A stretch of 64,000 bases of DNA from Paenibacillus etheri (GCF_001012825.1 NZ_LCZJ02000016.1:21522-85521); one strand, 5' to 3'; counted from the stretch's first letter, positions 17,295-26,258 are shown. A program made the numbers and translations. Notes: generated from the letters alone by a model not told the origin.

Positions 17295-18041
17295 ATGGGG
17301 ACTATCGTGGTAATAGGTGGGGGAGAGCTAATTGATCTAGAAACGCTTGAATTGGATCGTGAAGTTGTGAAATTAACCCAAAAAGCTAATCCAAAAGCGT
17401 TGTTTATTCCAACAGCTAGCAGTGATGCACCGGGTTATTGTGATACGTTCAACAAAGTGTACGGTGAGATTCTAGGATGTGAAACAATTCATTTATTGCT
17501 TGTGAGCCAAACCTATACCCATGAGGAAATCGCAGAGTTAATTGAATCCGCTGATCTGATTTATGTGGGTGGAGGCAATACCCGAAAGATGCTTGAGATT
17601 TGGAAAAATACCGGTGTGGATGTGCTTCTAAAAGAAGCCTACACCTCTGGGACCATATTAGCAGGGCTGAGTGCAGGTTCGATTTGCTGGTTTGAATATG
17701 GGCATAGTGACTCTGAAGCGTTCGACGACCAAGGGAACTGGCAGTATATTAAGCTTGAAGCGATGGGAATTCTGCCAGGCATTCATTGTCCACATTATGA
17801 TGAGGATATTCGGGTTGAGGATTTTTCGCGTATGGTTAAAGGTGGGGGTATACCCGGAATTGCAGTGGATAATAACTGTGCCATCATCTACAAAGATAAT
17901 GAATATAAAGTGATGTCAACCAGAGAAGAAGCGAAAGCCTATCGTGTGATGGACTCTGAGCAAGGTGTTGTCGTTACGGAAATCGAAGAAAACCCAAGCT
18001 ACAGACCTCTTCATGAAGTGTATGGTGGAGGTGATCAATGA
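17295..18041 (+). CDS. Peptidase E-like serine peptidase (S51 family)
   Basis: The protein has the S51 signature G-L-S-A-G-S with nucleophile Ser126, preceded by Y-V-G-G-G-N-T near residue 90 and followed by G-I-H-C-P-H-Y-D near 166. Peptidase E cleaves Asp-X dipeptides in the cytosol; cyanophycinase is a related activity. ATG 17295 follows AGGGGA and gives the normal N-terminus G-T-I-V-V-I-G-G-G. Its TGA overlaps the ATG of the following broken gene, showing the two were once coupled. Confidence 0.88.
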   Translation: MGTIVVIGGGELIDLETLELDREVVKLTQKANPKALFIPTASSDAPGYCDTFNKVYGEILGCETIHLLLVSQTYTHEEIAELIESADLIYVGGGNTRKMLEIWKNTGVDVLLKEAYTSGTILAGLSAGSICWFEYGHSDSEAFDDQGNWQYIKLEAMGILPGIHCPHYDEDIRVEDFSRMVKGGGIPGIAVDNNCAIIYKDNEYKVMSTREEAKAYRVMDSEQGVVVTEIEENPSYRPLHEVYGGGDQ

Positions 18042-18374
18042 AGTCTAATCAAATCTCAATTATCCCAGAATCGCTGGCGGAGTCTAACTGCGGAGAAGAT
18101 ATTTCAAGGAATCGATGGTCATGAAGTGAGATCTGCTGGAACAGAGGATCATGCCAGAGTCAAAATTTCTGAGGGCCATGTAGGCTGGGCGGATGTTATT
18201 TTTGTGATGGAGAAGAAGCATATTCGAAGAATTCAAGATAAATTCAGAGACAGTGTAATTGGCAAAAGAATAATTTGTCTGAATATATCAGATGATTATA
18301 AGTATATGGATGAAGACTTAATTGGACTTCTCGAGTCCAGTATGTCTGAATATTTACAGGAATGGCTCGCTTAA
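18038..18374 (+). pseudogene. Low-molecular-weight protein-tyrosine-phosphatase-like gene, frameshifted at the active site
   Basis: The ATG at 18038 overlaps the stop of the peptidase gene and reads M-K-S-N-Q-I-S-I-I before leaving the correct frame. The rest of the family sequence is intact in another frame: S-Q-N-R-W-R-S-L-T-A-E from 18063, R-S-A-G-T-E, then W-A-D-V-I-F-V-M-E, to a TAA at 18372-18374. Relatives have I-C-S-Q-N at the junction. Here ATT is followed by A and TCC, so the catalytic Cys codon has been lost, as if two bases were deleted. The full protein would be about 110 residues. Confidence 0.75.
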
Positions 18375-18392
18375 GGATTAAATGTTCTTATG

Positions 18393-18433
18393 AATCATGT
18401 TTGGCTGTGAATCAGTCAGCATGATTTTTTTAT
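18393..18433 (+). terminator. Hairpin terminator
   Basis: The outer arms AATCATG / CATGATT, with weaker inner pairing (GGCTG / CAGTC), are followed by seven T residues. Confidence 0.65.
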
Positions 18434-18439
18434 TGGTAA

Positions 18440-18500
18440 TTGACAAACATATAGAAGGTAACTATACTAAAGATAGTTAATTTGTAACTGGATAAGTTAC
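18440..18500 (+). promoter_or_regulatory. catE promoter with two operator-like inverted repeats
   Basis: TTGACA (18440-18445) and TATACT (18463-18468) are spaced by 17 bases, a strong sigma-A promoter. TAACTAT-N7-ATAGTTA (18459-18479) overlaps the -10. GTAACT-N5-AGTTAC (18484-18500) lies just downstream. Both are perfect inverted repeats placed to block transcription. catDE in B. subtilis is repressed by the HxlR-family proteins CatR and YodB; a related repressor here is inference. Confidence 0.65.
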
Positions 18501-18521
18501 AGGACATTGGGAGGAAACATA

Positions 18522-19397
18522 ATGACAACTAATACAACACTTCATCCGGACGTAGAGATTGGTCTGGTGCAAATTAGAGTAAGTAATTTAGAGCGTTCGC
18601 TCACTTTTTATCAAAACGTCGTGGGACTAAGCATCTTGCGGCAATCTGGTCGTGAGGTGGAAATGACTGCTGATGGTCAGAATGTGTTATTAATCCTGCG
18701 GGAGATTGAGTATGCAAGGGTGCTTCGTCCGAACTCTGTGGCTGGGTTGTATCATTTTGCTATCCTTGTTCCGGATCGTCCGAGCTTGGGGCTCGTAGTG
18801 CGCAACTTGATCGCTTCGGGGATTGAAGTAGGCCAGGGAGATCATTTGGTGAGTGAAGCACTATATATTCAGGACCCGGATAATAATGGAATCGAGATTT
18901 ATCGAGATCGTCCTAAGGATACATGGAAGTATGATGCGGAAGGGCATGTAGTGATGACAACGGATCCAGTAGATGTAGATGGATTGTTGGCAGCTTCTGA
19001 GGGTTTAGAATGGAACGGGCTGCCAGCTGGAACGGTGATCGGCCATGTGCACTTTCATGTAGGTAATTTAACTAAGGCGAAGGAGTTCTACGTTGATTTG
19101 CTTGGATTTGATCTAGTAGCTAATTATGGCAGTGCGGCAATGTTTATTTCAGCAGGTGGGTATCATCACCACATTGGATTGAATATTTGGGCGGGGCAAG
19201 GCGCACCTGTGGCACCTGCTGATGCAGTAGGAATTGATTATTTTACCTTACTTCTTCCAAATGATGAGGAACGCACGGTTGTAGTAGAGCGTGTTCAGCA
19301 GGCAGGTTACACCGTTGTAGAGGAGAATGGAGCTCCAACATTTAAAGATCCGTGGAACATTGGGATCAGACTTATAACGAAAAGTCATACGAAATAA
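18522..19397 (+). CDS. catE: VOC-family catechol-2,3-dioxygenase-like protein (CatE-like)
   Basis: The protein has two vicinal-oxygen-chelate modules, residues 10-130 and 165-285. G-L-Y-H-F-A-I near residue 77, G-H-V-H-F-H-V near 169 and the C-terminal half resemble CatE-type extradiol dioxygenases, which open catechol rings and protect the cell from catechols and quinones. Iron ligands cannot be fixed with certainty by eye. ATG 18522 follows GGGAGG; the upstream TTG lies within that site. The gene is monocistronic and probably under quinone-responsive control. Confidence 0.82.
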   Translation: MTTNTTLHPDVEIGLVQIRVSNLERSLTFYQNVVGLSILRQSGREVEMTADGQNVLLILREIEYARVLRPNSVAGLYHFAILVPDRPSLGLVVRNLIASGIEVGQGDHLVSEALYIQDPDNNGIEIYRDRPKDTWKYDAEGHVVMTTDPVDVDGLLAASEGLEWNGLPAGTVIGHVHFHVGNLTKAKEFYVDLLGFDLVANYGSAAMFISAGGYHHHIGLNIWAGQGAPVAPADAVGIDYFTLLLPNDEERTVVVERVQQAGYTVVEENGAPTFKDPWNIGIRLITKSHTK

Positions 19398-19498
19398 CTA
19401 AACACCAATCGTATTCATCTTTTTTTGGATAGAAAGAACTATCCATTTTTGTCCATTTATTTTATAATATTGGAAAAAGATGGACGGAAGGGTGAAGG

Positions 19499-20395
19499 TT
19501 GTTGGAATCATTCAAAATGGCGTATGTGATCCTTTGTCACAAAAATCCTGAGCAGATCAATATGCTAATCGATAATTTAACAAATGACTCCGTCGAGTTT
19601 TTTATACATGTCGATCAGAAAAGTGGTATTGAAGCTGACATTACTCACCGTAATGATATTCATTTTGTGAAAGAGCCTATTGATGTTCGGTGGGGACATT
19701 ACAGTCAGATTGAATGTATTTTGAAGTGCTTTGCGTTGATCAAAGAACATGAGAAATTCAGTTATATCCATATCATAAGTGGTCAGGATCTGCCCCTTGC
19801 TTCAAATGAAGTTATTCTTGATTTCTTTAAAAAGAATCAGGGGGACGAATTTGTGAAGTATCTACAATTACCGAACGCTTCAGAAACGTGGGGATGTTAT
19901 GAGAGGGTGTCGGTTTATTATCCTAGATTCCTGATCTCAAGAACCAGGCGTATGGCAGCTATTAGGATGAGGTATATTAAATTAGTAATGAACGCTCCAT
20001 TCTTGCAAAGAAGGTTGGGTGTTCTGCCAAAATTGCTGTATAAAGGCTCGAACTGGATGTCCATTACAGGTGAATGTATGGAATACATCATGGAGTTCAC
20101 TTCTACTTCTCCAGAGTATGTTAGATTTTTTAAGAACACATTATGTGGAGATGAAATCTTCTTCCATACGATTATTTTGAATAGTGCGTTTAAGGACAAT
20201 GTACGGAGTGAAATTAAGAGGTATACAGACTGGGAAACGGGACCGGATTTTCCTAGAACACTAACGATAGAAGATTATGACCGGATCACTAGTAGTGGTA
20301 CAGAATGCTTTTGGGGGAGAAAGTTTGATCTCGATATCGACAGAACCATCGTTCAGGAACTCCTTGATATAAACATTAAAGTAAAAACATCTTAA
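19499..20395 (+). CDS. Core-2/I-branching enzyme-like glycosyltransferase (GT14 type)
   Basis: F-F-I-H-V-D-Q-K-S near residue 34, S-G-Q-D-L-P-L near 94, G-S-N-W-M-S-I-T near 183, D-E-I-F-F-H-T near 219 and F-W-G-R-K-F-D near 276 are the conserved blocks of the Core-2/I-branching (beta-1,6-N-acetylglucosaminyltransferase) family. Bacterial members act on cell-surface glycans; acceptor and donor here are unknown. It has no membrane anchor. The start may be TTG 19499 or 19502. It is a single gene, not in a polysaccharide cluster. Confidence 0.85.
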   Translation: MLESFKMAYVILCHKNPEQINMLIDNLTNDSVEFFIHVDQKSGIEADITHRNDIHFVKEPIDVRWGHYSQIECILKCFALIKEHEKFSYIHIISGQDLPLASNEVILDFFKKNQGDEFVKYLQLPNASETWGCYERVSVYYPRFLISRTRRMAAIRMRYIKLVMNAPFLQRRLGVLPKLLYKGSNWMSITGECMEYIMEFTSTSPEYVRFFKNTLCGDEIFFHTIILNSAFKDNVRSEIKRYTDWETGPDFPRTLTIEDYDRITSSGTECFWGRKFDLDIDRTIVQELLDINIKVKTS

Positions 20396-20417
20396 ACACA
20401 TGCAGGAGGACAAGCTT

Positions 20418-21053
20418 ATGCAAATTGCAGTTGTAGGAGCAAGTGGAAAAGCCGGAAGCCGAATCACTCAGGAAGCACTAGATAGAGGCCATGAAGTTAC
20501 AGCCATTGTACGGGATGCATCGAAAGTTGCAAATCGTAAGGCAAAGGTCATCGAAAAGGATGTATTTGCACTTACCGCTGAAGATTTGAAGGGTTTTGAT
20601 GTTGTTGTGAATGCTTTTGGAGCACCATTTGGACAAGAGCATCTGCATGTGGATGCCGGAAATATGCTAATTGAAGCATTAAAGGATGCCTCTAATACAA
20701 GATTGATTGTAGTTGGAGGTGCAGGAAGTCTTTATGTAGATGAAGCTAAGACGCTTAAAGTGATAGATACCCCTGATTTCCCTGACTTTATCAAGCCAAC
20801 GGCTACGAATCAAGGGAAGAACCTGGAGATCCTGCAAGGTACAGACTCGCTGTCTTGGACTTTTGTTAGTCCATCCGCCAATTTTGCAATTGGAACAAGA
20901 ACAGGTTCTTATGTAAAAGGGAAAGATAATCTGCTGGTGAATTCCAAGGGCGAGAGCTATGTCAGCTATGAAGATTATGCGATTGCTATTGTAGATGAAA
21001 TTGAACAGCCACAGCATATTCGCGAGCGGTTTACAGTTGTCTCGGAATCTTAA
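20418..21053 (+). CDS. NAD(P)-binding oxidoreductase, YwnB-like
   Basis: The N-terminal G-A-S-G-K-A-G motif and the fold of an atypical short-chain dehydrogenase (NAD(P)H-binding, NmrA-like) are clear. V-V-N-A-F-G-A-P and a G-G-A-G-S-L-Y-V segment match the YwnB group. The reaction is unknown. ATG 20418 follows AGGAGGA; the longer frame from 20400 overlaps that site. In B. subtilis the homologue sits beside the Rrf2 regulator ywnA; a YwnA-like gene occurs 5.4 kb upstream here. Confidence 0.85.
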   Translation: MQIAVVGASGKAGSRITQEALDRGHEVTAIVRDASKVANRKAKVIEKDVFALTAEDLKGFDVVVNAFGAPFGQEHLHVDAGNMLIEALKDASNTRLIVVGGAGSLYVDEAKTLKVIDTPDFPDFIKPTATNQGKNLEILQGTDSLSWTFVSPSANFAIGTRTGSYVKGKDNLLVNSKGESYVSYEDYAIAIVDEIEQPQHIRERFTVVSES

Positions 21054-21080
21054 GTGAGTATAACTAGTAAGGATCGTATA

Positions 21081-21129
21081 TATACAAGAAGGCAGAGCCA
21101 GATATCAGGGCTCTGCCTTCTTGTATATG
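21081..21129. terminator. Bidirectional terminator between convergent genes
   Basis: A near-perfect 18-19 bp stem, ATACAAGAAGGCAGAGCC with its complement, encloses an eight-base loop. Confidence 0.85.
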
Positions 21130-21130
21130 C

Positions 21131-21886
21131 TTATACCTTTGCTTCAGCAATTTCAGCAATTCGTTTATTTATATCACCGCGATAGATTCCGCCATGATAG
21201 CAAATGACTGTATCAATCTCATACTCGGCGAACTTGGTTAGAGAGGATAAAGCTTGCTTCATGTCAGGCGTTGCCGAAGGAGTGGGGCCATGCAGCTCAC
21301 CGCTTTGGACCGTTAGAGCATCCGCGGCAATTAGCGTACGGCTATCTTGATGGTATAGACTCAGATGTCCAGGGCTATGTCCTGGTGTATGGATAATCGT
21401 AATTCCACCGGCAAGAGGCAGTATTTCCCCGTGATCTAAGGTTTGATCTACTCTTCCTTTAGGGGGATGGGATAACACGGATAGGAAAGCGCGGCGCCAT
21501 TCCTCTGGTACATGAGGGGGGATCATGGCTTCTGCCGCAGCTAAAGCTTCAGGGGTGTGTTTAAGGAGCATTCGCTCTCCTTCAATATAAGGCTTCTCGT
21601 TTTCGTGAGCCAGAACTGTCAGGTCTAGACATTCTTCTGACAGTAGATCAGTTAAGCTCCCGATGTGATCTAGATCTTGATGTGTGATGATTACGGTGTG
21701 TAGTTGTTCCCAAGGCACGTGGGCTTCTTTTAGAGCTTCTTTGAATTTAGGAAGCAGGCCCGGAAATCCGGTGTCGACAAGTACAGCAGAATTTTGATCC
21801 CAGAGCAGCGTGGGGTAAATGGTGTCATTTCCGCCCATAACCTGTACTGTAATCTCTAACATTTCTAATCCACTAGCAATATGCAT
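21131..21886 (-). CDS. MBL-fold metallohydrolase
   Basis: The metal motif reads T-H-Q-D-L-D-H (His69, Asp71, Asp73, His74). The middle His of H-x-H-x-D-H is replaced by Asp, as in several MBL subgroups. H-T-P-G-H-S-P-G-H near 163 and a later Asp complete the site. The fold covers lactonases, thioesterases and similar hydrolases, so function is open. The 251-residue protein is cytoplasmic. It has its own strong minus-strand promoter and a palindromic operator candidate. Confidence 0.85.
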   Translation of the reverse strand: MHIASGLEMLEITVQVMGGNDTIYPTLLWDQNSAVLVDTGFPGLLPKFKEALKEAHVPWEQLHTVIITHQDLDHIGSLTDLLSEECLDLTVLAHENEKPYIEGERMLLKHTPEALAAAEAMIPPHVPEEWRRAFLSVLSHPPKGRVDQTLDHGEILPLAGGITIIHTPGHSPGHLSLYHQDSRTLIAADALTVQSGELHGPTPSATPDMKQALSSLTKFAEYEIDTVICYHGGIYRGDINKRIAEIAEAKV

Positions 21887-21979
21887 AAGATCCCTCCATG
21901 ATTGGTAATAAGAGCGATGCCGTTAGGCTAATGCATATGATACTCAAAATAAAAATATAGTTCAATAGACCAATTTATT

Positions 21980-22024
21980 ATTATAACACAAATAAATACT
22001 TTTGTCAATATACATCTGATGTAT
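21980..22024 (-). promoter_or_regulatory. Strong sigma-A promoter with adjacent palindrome
   Basis: On the minus strand TTGACA (22003-22008) and TATAAT (21980-21985) are separated by exactly 17 bases. Directly upstream lies the palindrome ATACATCTGATGTAT (22010-22024) with 7-bp arms around one base. This is typical of a dedicated regulator site; no regulator gene is adjacent. Confidence 0.7.
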
Positions 22025-22137
22025 TTTTTGTGGAGTTTCTAGACGAGCATGATCGCTAAGATCGCCTTAGGCTTGATTTTGCCCTCACCTGAATTTTTGC
22101 GATATAATAATCAAATAAAAATGGGAGCTGATGTGGT

Positions 22138-24156
22138 TTGGAGACATTTCTAGTTGTGCTCGTCCTACTGGGGCTTATTGCAATTTCTAACATCATAAAC
22201 CGATTCATTCCCTCTGTACCGATACCGATAATTCAAATTGGTCTGGGTGTAATGGTTGTGTTAATGCCTTTGGGAATACATATGATATTGGAACCAGAGC
22301 TGTTCTTCGTATTATTTATTGCTCCGCTTTTGTTCAATGATGGGAAACGAACGCCAAGAAATGAATTGTGGAAGTTACGGGGTCCGATATTAATGCTAGC
22401 ACTGGGACTGGTTTTTGCCACGGTGCTTATTGCTGGTTATTCGATCAACTGGATGATCCCAACGATTCCGCTAGCAGCTGCATTTGCTCTGGGAGCGATC
22501 TTATCACCGACAGATGCAGTCGCGGTCAGCGCAATCGCTGGAAGGGTACATCTTCCTAAGAGTATTCATCGCATTCTAGAGGGCGAATCATTAATGAATG
22601 ATGCCTCTGGACTTGTTGCCTTCAACTTTGCCATTGCTGCGGCAGTTACTGGTGTATTTTCTTTGCCGAAAGCCTCCATCAGCTTTGTAGTTATAGCTGT
22701 AGGCGGGTTGGTTATCGGGGCATTATTGGCTTTTCTTCTGATTCGGCTAAGCGTAATTATTCGCAGACTGGGGATGGAGGATATTACAGTGCATGTGCTG
22801 CTGCAAATCCTAACCCCTTTTATTATCTATCTGATCAGTGAAGAAATAGGGGTATCCGGAATTTTAGCAGTGGTTGCAGGGGGGATTATTCATGCGGTTG
22901 AGAAGGACCGTGCTGCATCTCCGCAGTATAAGCTGCAACTGGTATCCGCCAGTACATGGTCTGTTCTGCTTTATGTATTGAACGGCCTGGTCTTTCTGAT
23001 TCTTGGCTTATCTATTCCAGACGTTATTGAAGTGATCTACCGTGATACGGCCGTGGATAATCTTATGGTCGTTGGTTATGTATTAGCCATTACCATGCTG
23101 CTGTTTGTACTACGGTTTGTATGGGTGTATGTGTTCTCTTTAGTGGGATCTCGTCTGCGGAAAATGGAAAAATCGTCTGTTAAGTCACTATTAATCCTCA
23201 CCATTTCAGGAGTGCGTGGAGCGGTTACCTTAGCAGGTGCTTTCTCGATTCCCTTTGTTCTTGGGGATGGATCGCCATTTCCTGAGCGTGATTTGATCAT
23301 CTTTATCGCCGCAGGTGTTATTCTAATGTCGCTGCTGATCGCCAGTGTCTTTTTGCCAATCCTGGCAGGTAAAGGAGAGCCAGTTGCTGAATCGGGTGAT
23401 ACAGGAGCTGAGCAGGCGGCCAAGTCTAAGGTTATTGCTGCCGGTATAACCATGCTGCAAAGTATGATGACAGAAGAGAGCAAGGAATCCGCGCTGCCAG
23501 CTTTGAGTGAATTTAGAGAAAGGGTCCAAAGTCTAAACCGTGAGGACCAAGCGAATGATCCGGCACTCGAGGACTTCCGCCGACTGGGTGTTGAAGCAAG
23601 GATTGTGGGTCTGCAAGCCGAACGTAAAGAACTGAATCAATTGCTGGAGAACAATGAGATTCCCGCCTCAGTCGCTCAGAAGCTGGAAGAGTTCTTGAAT
23701 CATAGTGAAGTCTTTCTAGCCAGAAGTCTGAATTCTCAAATCAGAATATCGATTACCGAGATTAGACGGCTGTTTGCGGGAATGTTCTCAGGACAGAATG
23801 AAGAGAAAACTAGCCAACAAATGCTTGAGCAGGCTGGGTGTGCTAGAGAAGCAAAAATCGCCATGGCCCATGCAGCTATAGCTGCTGTTAATGCGAGTAA
23901 GAATGAGAATAACCGAAGAGCGGCCGAGAAGATTGCAAGCAGTTATGAGCAGCTAATTTCACGCTTAGAGCAGGGGACAGGCTGGACAAAGGATGGTCTT
24001 GTTGATAATCAAAAGCTTGAAATGAAGCTGAAAGCCATTCAAGAGCAGCGGGATAAGGTGCAGCAAATGTACCAGGATGGAACTATTAACCGCAAGCTAG
24101 CCGTTAAATTACGCAAGTTCGTAGACCATTTGGAGACATCGATTTGGGAGGATTAG
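22138..24156 (+). CDS. CPA1-family Na+(K+)/H+ antiporter
   Basis: About 12 membrane segments fill residues 1-415. The motif S-P-T-D-A-V-A-V-S-A near residue 123 and E-G-E-S-L-M-N-D-A-S-G (about 148) are the ion-binding signature of CPA1 antiporters such as B. subtilis NhaK. The last 250 residues are a long charged, helical cytoplasmic tail that probably regulates activity. A candidate promoter is TTGCCC-N18-TATAAT at 22079-22108. The TTG start is preceded by GGGAG. It exchanges cytoplasmic Na+ or K+ for protons. Confidence 0.88.
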   Translation: METFLVVLVLLGLIAISNIINRFIPSVPIPIIQIGLGVMVVLMPLGIHMILEPELFFVLFIAPLLFNDGKRTPRNELWKLRGPILMLALGLVFATVLIAGYSINWMIPTIPLAAAFALGAILSPTDAVAVSAIAGRVHLPKSIHRILEGESLMNDASGLVAFNFAIAAAVTGVFSLPKASISFVVIAVGGLVIGALLAFLLIRLSVIIRRLGMEDITVHVLLQILTPFIIYLISEEIGVSGILAVVAGGIIHAVEKDRAASPQYKLQLVSASTWSVLLYVLNGLVFLILGLSIPDVIEVIYRDTAVDNLMVVGYVLAITMLLFVLRFVWVYVFSLVGSRLRKMEKSSVKSLLILTISGVRGAVTLAGAFSIPFVLGDGSPFPERDLIIFIAAGVILMSLLIASVFLPILAGKGEPVAESGDTGAEQAAKSKVIAAGITMLQSMMTEESKESALPALSEFRERVQSLNREDQANDPALEDFRRLGVEARIVGLQAERKELNQLLENNEIPASVAQKLEEFLNHSEVFLARSLNSQIRISITEIRRLFAGMFSGQNEEKTSQQMLEQAGCAREAKIAMAHAAIAAVNASKNENNRRAAEKIASSYEQLISRLEQGTGWTKDGLVDNQKLEMKLKAIQEQRDKVQQMYQDGTINRKLAVKLRKFVDHLETSIWED

Positions 24157-24303
24157 CTGTGCAGAACACCACGGCATCTTTTCATTCGGAGGCTTTATGT
24201 TTGGACGGAATATTTGAAACTAGCTTGTGTGGGTATAAGAATAGGACAGCATGCATTGCGCTTTATTCGCCAGCTATCAGAAAATCTTAGGGGGAATCGA
24301 AAT

Positions 24304-24765
24304 ATGAAACTCGCGGAAGCGTTAGTGAATCGAAGTGATCTAAACCGTAAAATCGCGCAGCTAAAGCAGCGGCTGGAGCGAGTCGTTAAGGTTCAAGAGG
24401 GTGAGGAGCCGGCTGAACGGCCAGAGGTTCTTTTGCAGGAATTAGAAAGAGCTGTGAATGAACAGACGATTTTGATCCGAGCGATTAATCGAACGAATTC
24501 ATCCGTCGCTTTCAATGAGGATTGGAGTATTGCCGATGCGCTAGCGGAAAGGGACAAAATGCTACAGCTACGGAAGCTGTTTAGCGATTTGCTTGAACAG
24601 GCTTCCATTACTCAGGATCGTTACAGCCGCTCGGAGGTTCGTTTTCAGAGAACGGTGGATGTCGCTCAGATTCAGAAGCAGATGGATGAGTTGTCCAAGT
24701 CTTACCGTGAGTTGGATTTTAAGATTCAGGAGAAGAACTGGACGGTGTCCTTAATTATACTCTAG
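24304..24765 (+). CDS. DIP1984-family protein
   Basis: From ATG 24304 the sequence M-K-L-A-E-A-L-V-N-R-S-D-L-N-R-K-I-A-Q-L matches the start of the DIP1984 family, a predicted septicolysin-like coiled-coil group. The 153-residue protein is strongly helical and charged, with no membrane segment. Its role is unknown. GGGGG at 24291-24295 precedes the ATG. The frame can be extended back to 24214 but without a ribosome binding site. The C-terminus W-T-V-S-L-I-I-L is a little shorter than I would expect. Confidence 0.75.
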   Translation: MKLAEALVNRSDLNRKIAQLKQRLERVVKVQEGEEPAERPEVLLQELERAVNEQTILIRAINRTNSSVAFNEDWSIADALAERDKMLQLRKLFSDLLEQASITQDRYSRSEVRFQRTVDVAQIQKQMDELSKSYRELDFKIQEKNWTVSLIIL

Positions 24766-25279
24766 TAAGATTTACCACAGCAGAAGGTAACTGATCTTCA
24801 TAAAGGTGAGCGCAACCCGCCAACAGGGGAAGTTGGAAAATCGACAGATGCCGGGCCATATCTGACTAAATTATAATTTAGCCCCGTACTGTTACAAATG
24901 TAAAGTGTACCTATTAATGTAACTACCAAGCGTTGATTTATGGAAGAACAGTGAGGGCGGGGACGGGGATATTTTGCTGTGGGTTAGCTTTTTCATAACA
25001 TGAAGTGGCTCTATTAGGATAGGTATATTCGTCATATATAATGTGAAAAAATGTCGAATAATGTTGAAATAAATTGAATGAAATTTGCATTAACGGCCTG
25101 TTTTGCCTATATTCACGCTTGTTATCCTGTATAATTTACGAATACGCGGATCACTTAACCGCTGTTCAATTCTTAAGTTGATTATTCAGGATGAGCGTGT
25201 GATTCATTGGTCTGAAATTCGTGGCCCTTGTCTCCTCATTCATTCTACTATTCCTTTTTATGAGAGAGAGAAGTGACAA
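24766..25279. other. 514-base intergenic region with promoter-like elements
   Basis: No protein-coding frame stands out. A TATAAT at 25037-25042 is followed by two heptamers 10 bases apart, TGTCGAA at 25052 and TGTTGAA at 25062; the first equals the Spo0A-box consensus. Another TATAAT lies near 25128. The GC-rich part at 24805-24880 has short complementary runs, but I could not match it to a known riboswitch. Confidence 0.4.
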
Positions 25280-26182
25280 ATGACCATGAAATCAATTGCC
25301 TGGGTAACCGACAGTACAAGTATCATAGATCCGGAATTCGCTAAGAACAATCATGTGTATATTATTCCGTTACGGATTATTATTAACAACGAATGCTATA
25401 AAGAGAATATAGATATTACGATCGATGACTTCTATGAGAAAATGCGTCAGCATGAAAAGGTAGGCAGTTCACAGCCTCCAATCGGTGAGTTTATCGAGCT
25501 ATACGAACGGTTGAAGGCAGAATACGATGAAATTATCGCTGTTCATCTATCGTCTGAGCTCAGCGGCACCTATAGTGCTTCGATGCAAGGCGCTGAAATA
25601 GCGGAAGCCAATGTGATTGGAATTGATGCCAAGGTTGGCGCTTATCCGATCCGAGAAATGATCATGCGCGGTATATATTGGCAGAAGAAGGGCTTTACTG
25701 GACTAGAAATTAAAGTGAAGATTGAAAATATTATTGAGAATATGTCCTTTTATTTAATTCCTGCAAGCTTGACACAGCTTCATCGCAGTGGCCGTGTTTC
25801 TGGATCACAATTTGTACTTAGCCAATTGCTGCGTATAAACCTGCTGCTTCGTTTTGATGAAGGGAAGGTCGTTGTTGTTGAGAAAATTCGCACGATGAAA
25901 AAGACACAACAAGCGCTTTTGGATATATTTAAACAGGATGTAGGGCTTGTTAGCGATGTATGTATCATGCATTCAAATAATTTAGAGATGGCACTCAAGC
26001 TGGAAGAGGACATCAAAGCGATGGCGCCTGACTTACGTACAGAGATTATGACCTATATTCCTGCTGTGGCTGTTCATGCGGGTGAAGGTACTGTAGGGCT
26101 GTCCTGGATCAAGAACACTAGCATCAATAGTATTCATCCGGACGCTGCACCTTTAGCCTTCCCTGAAGCAGTACTTGTATAG
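25280..26182 (+). CDS. DegV family fatty-acid-binding protein
   Basis: The N-terminus I-A-W-V-T-D-S-T-S and L-S-S-E-L-S-G-T-Y-S-A-S near residue 94 are the two conserved DegV blocks, whose Ser and Thr residues hold the carboxylate of a fatty acid. The later G-E-G-T-V-G-L-S-W at about 273 is also family-typical. DegV (FakB-like) proteins present exogenous fatty acids to the kinase FakA in the cytosol; FakA is not in this window. The ATG follows GAGAGAGAAG. It is monocistronic. Confidence 0.88.
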   Translation: MTMKSIAWVTDSTSIIDPEFAKNNHVYIIPLRIIINNECYKENIDITIDDFYEKMRQHEKVGSSQPPIGEFIELYERLKAEYDEIIAVHLSSELSGTYSASMQGAEIAEANVIGIDAKVGAYPIREMIMRGIYWQKKGFTGLEIKVKIENIIENMSFYLIPASLTQLHRSGRVSGSQFVLSQLLRINLLLRFDEGKVVVVEKIRTMKKTQQALLDIFKQDVGLVSDVCIMHSNNLEMALKLEEDIKAMAPDLRTEIMTYIPAVAVHAGEGTVGLSWIKNTSINSIHPDAAPLAFPEAVLV

Positions 26183-26190
26183 AAATGAAC

Positions 26191-26258
26191 AAAGAAATCG
26201 CTCCTTGGGAGATGGATGGGTGACCACCATTGTACCAAGAGGCGATTTCTTTTTTTTT
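26191..26258 (+). terminator. Long-stem rho-independent terminator
   Basis: The arms AAAGAAATCGC / GCGATTTCTTT with an inner CCTTGG / CCAAGA pair are followed by nine T residues. Confidence 0.85.

Noticed and set aside
24766-24900. Possible riboswitch in the GC-rich segment after the DIP1984-type gene
   Set aside because: No known aptamer consensus (TPP, SAM, cobalamin, ZTP, fluoride, c-di-AMP) could be matched by eye.
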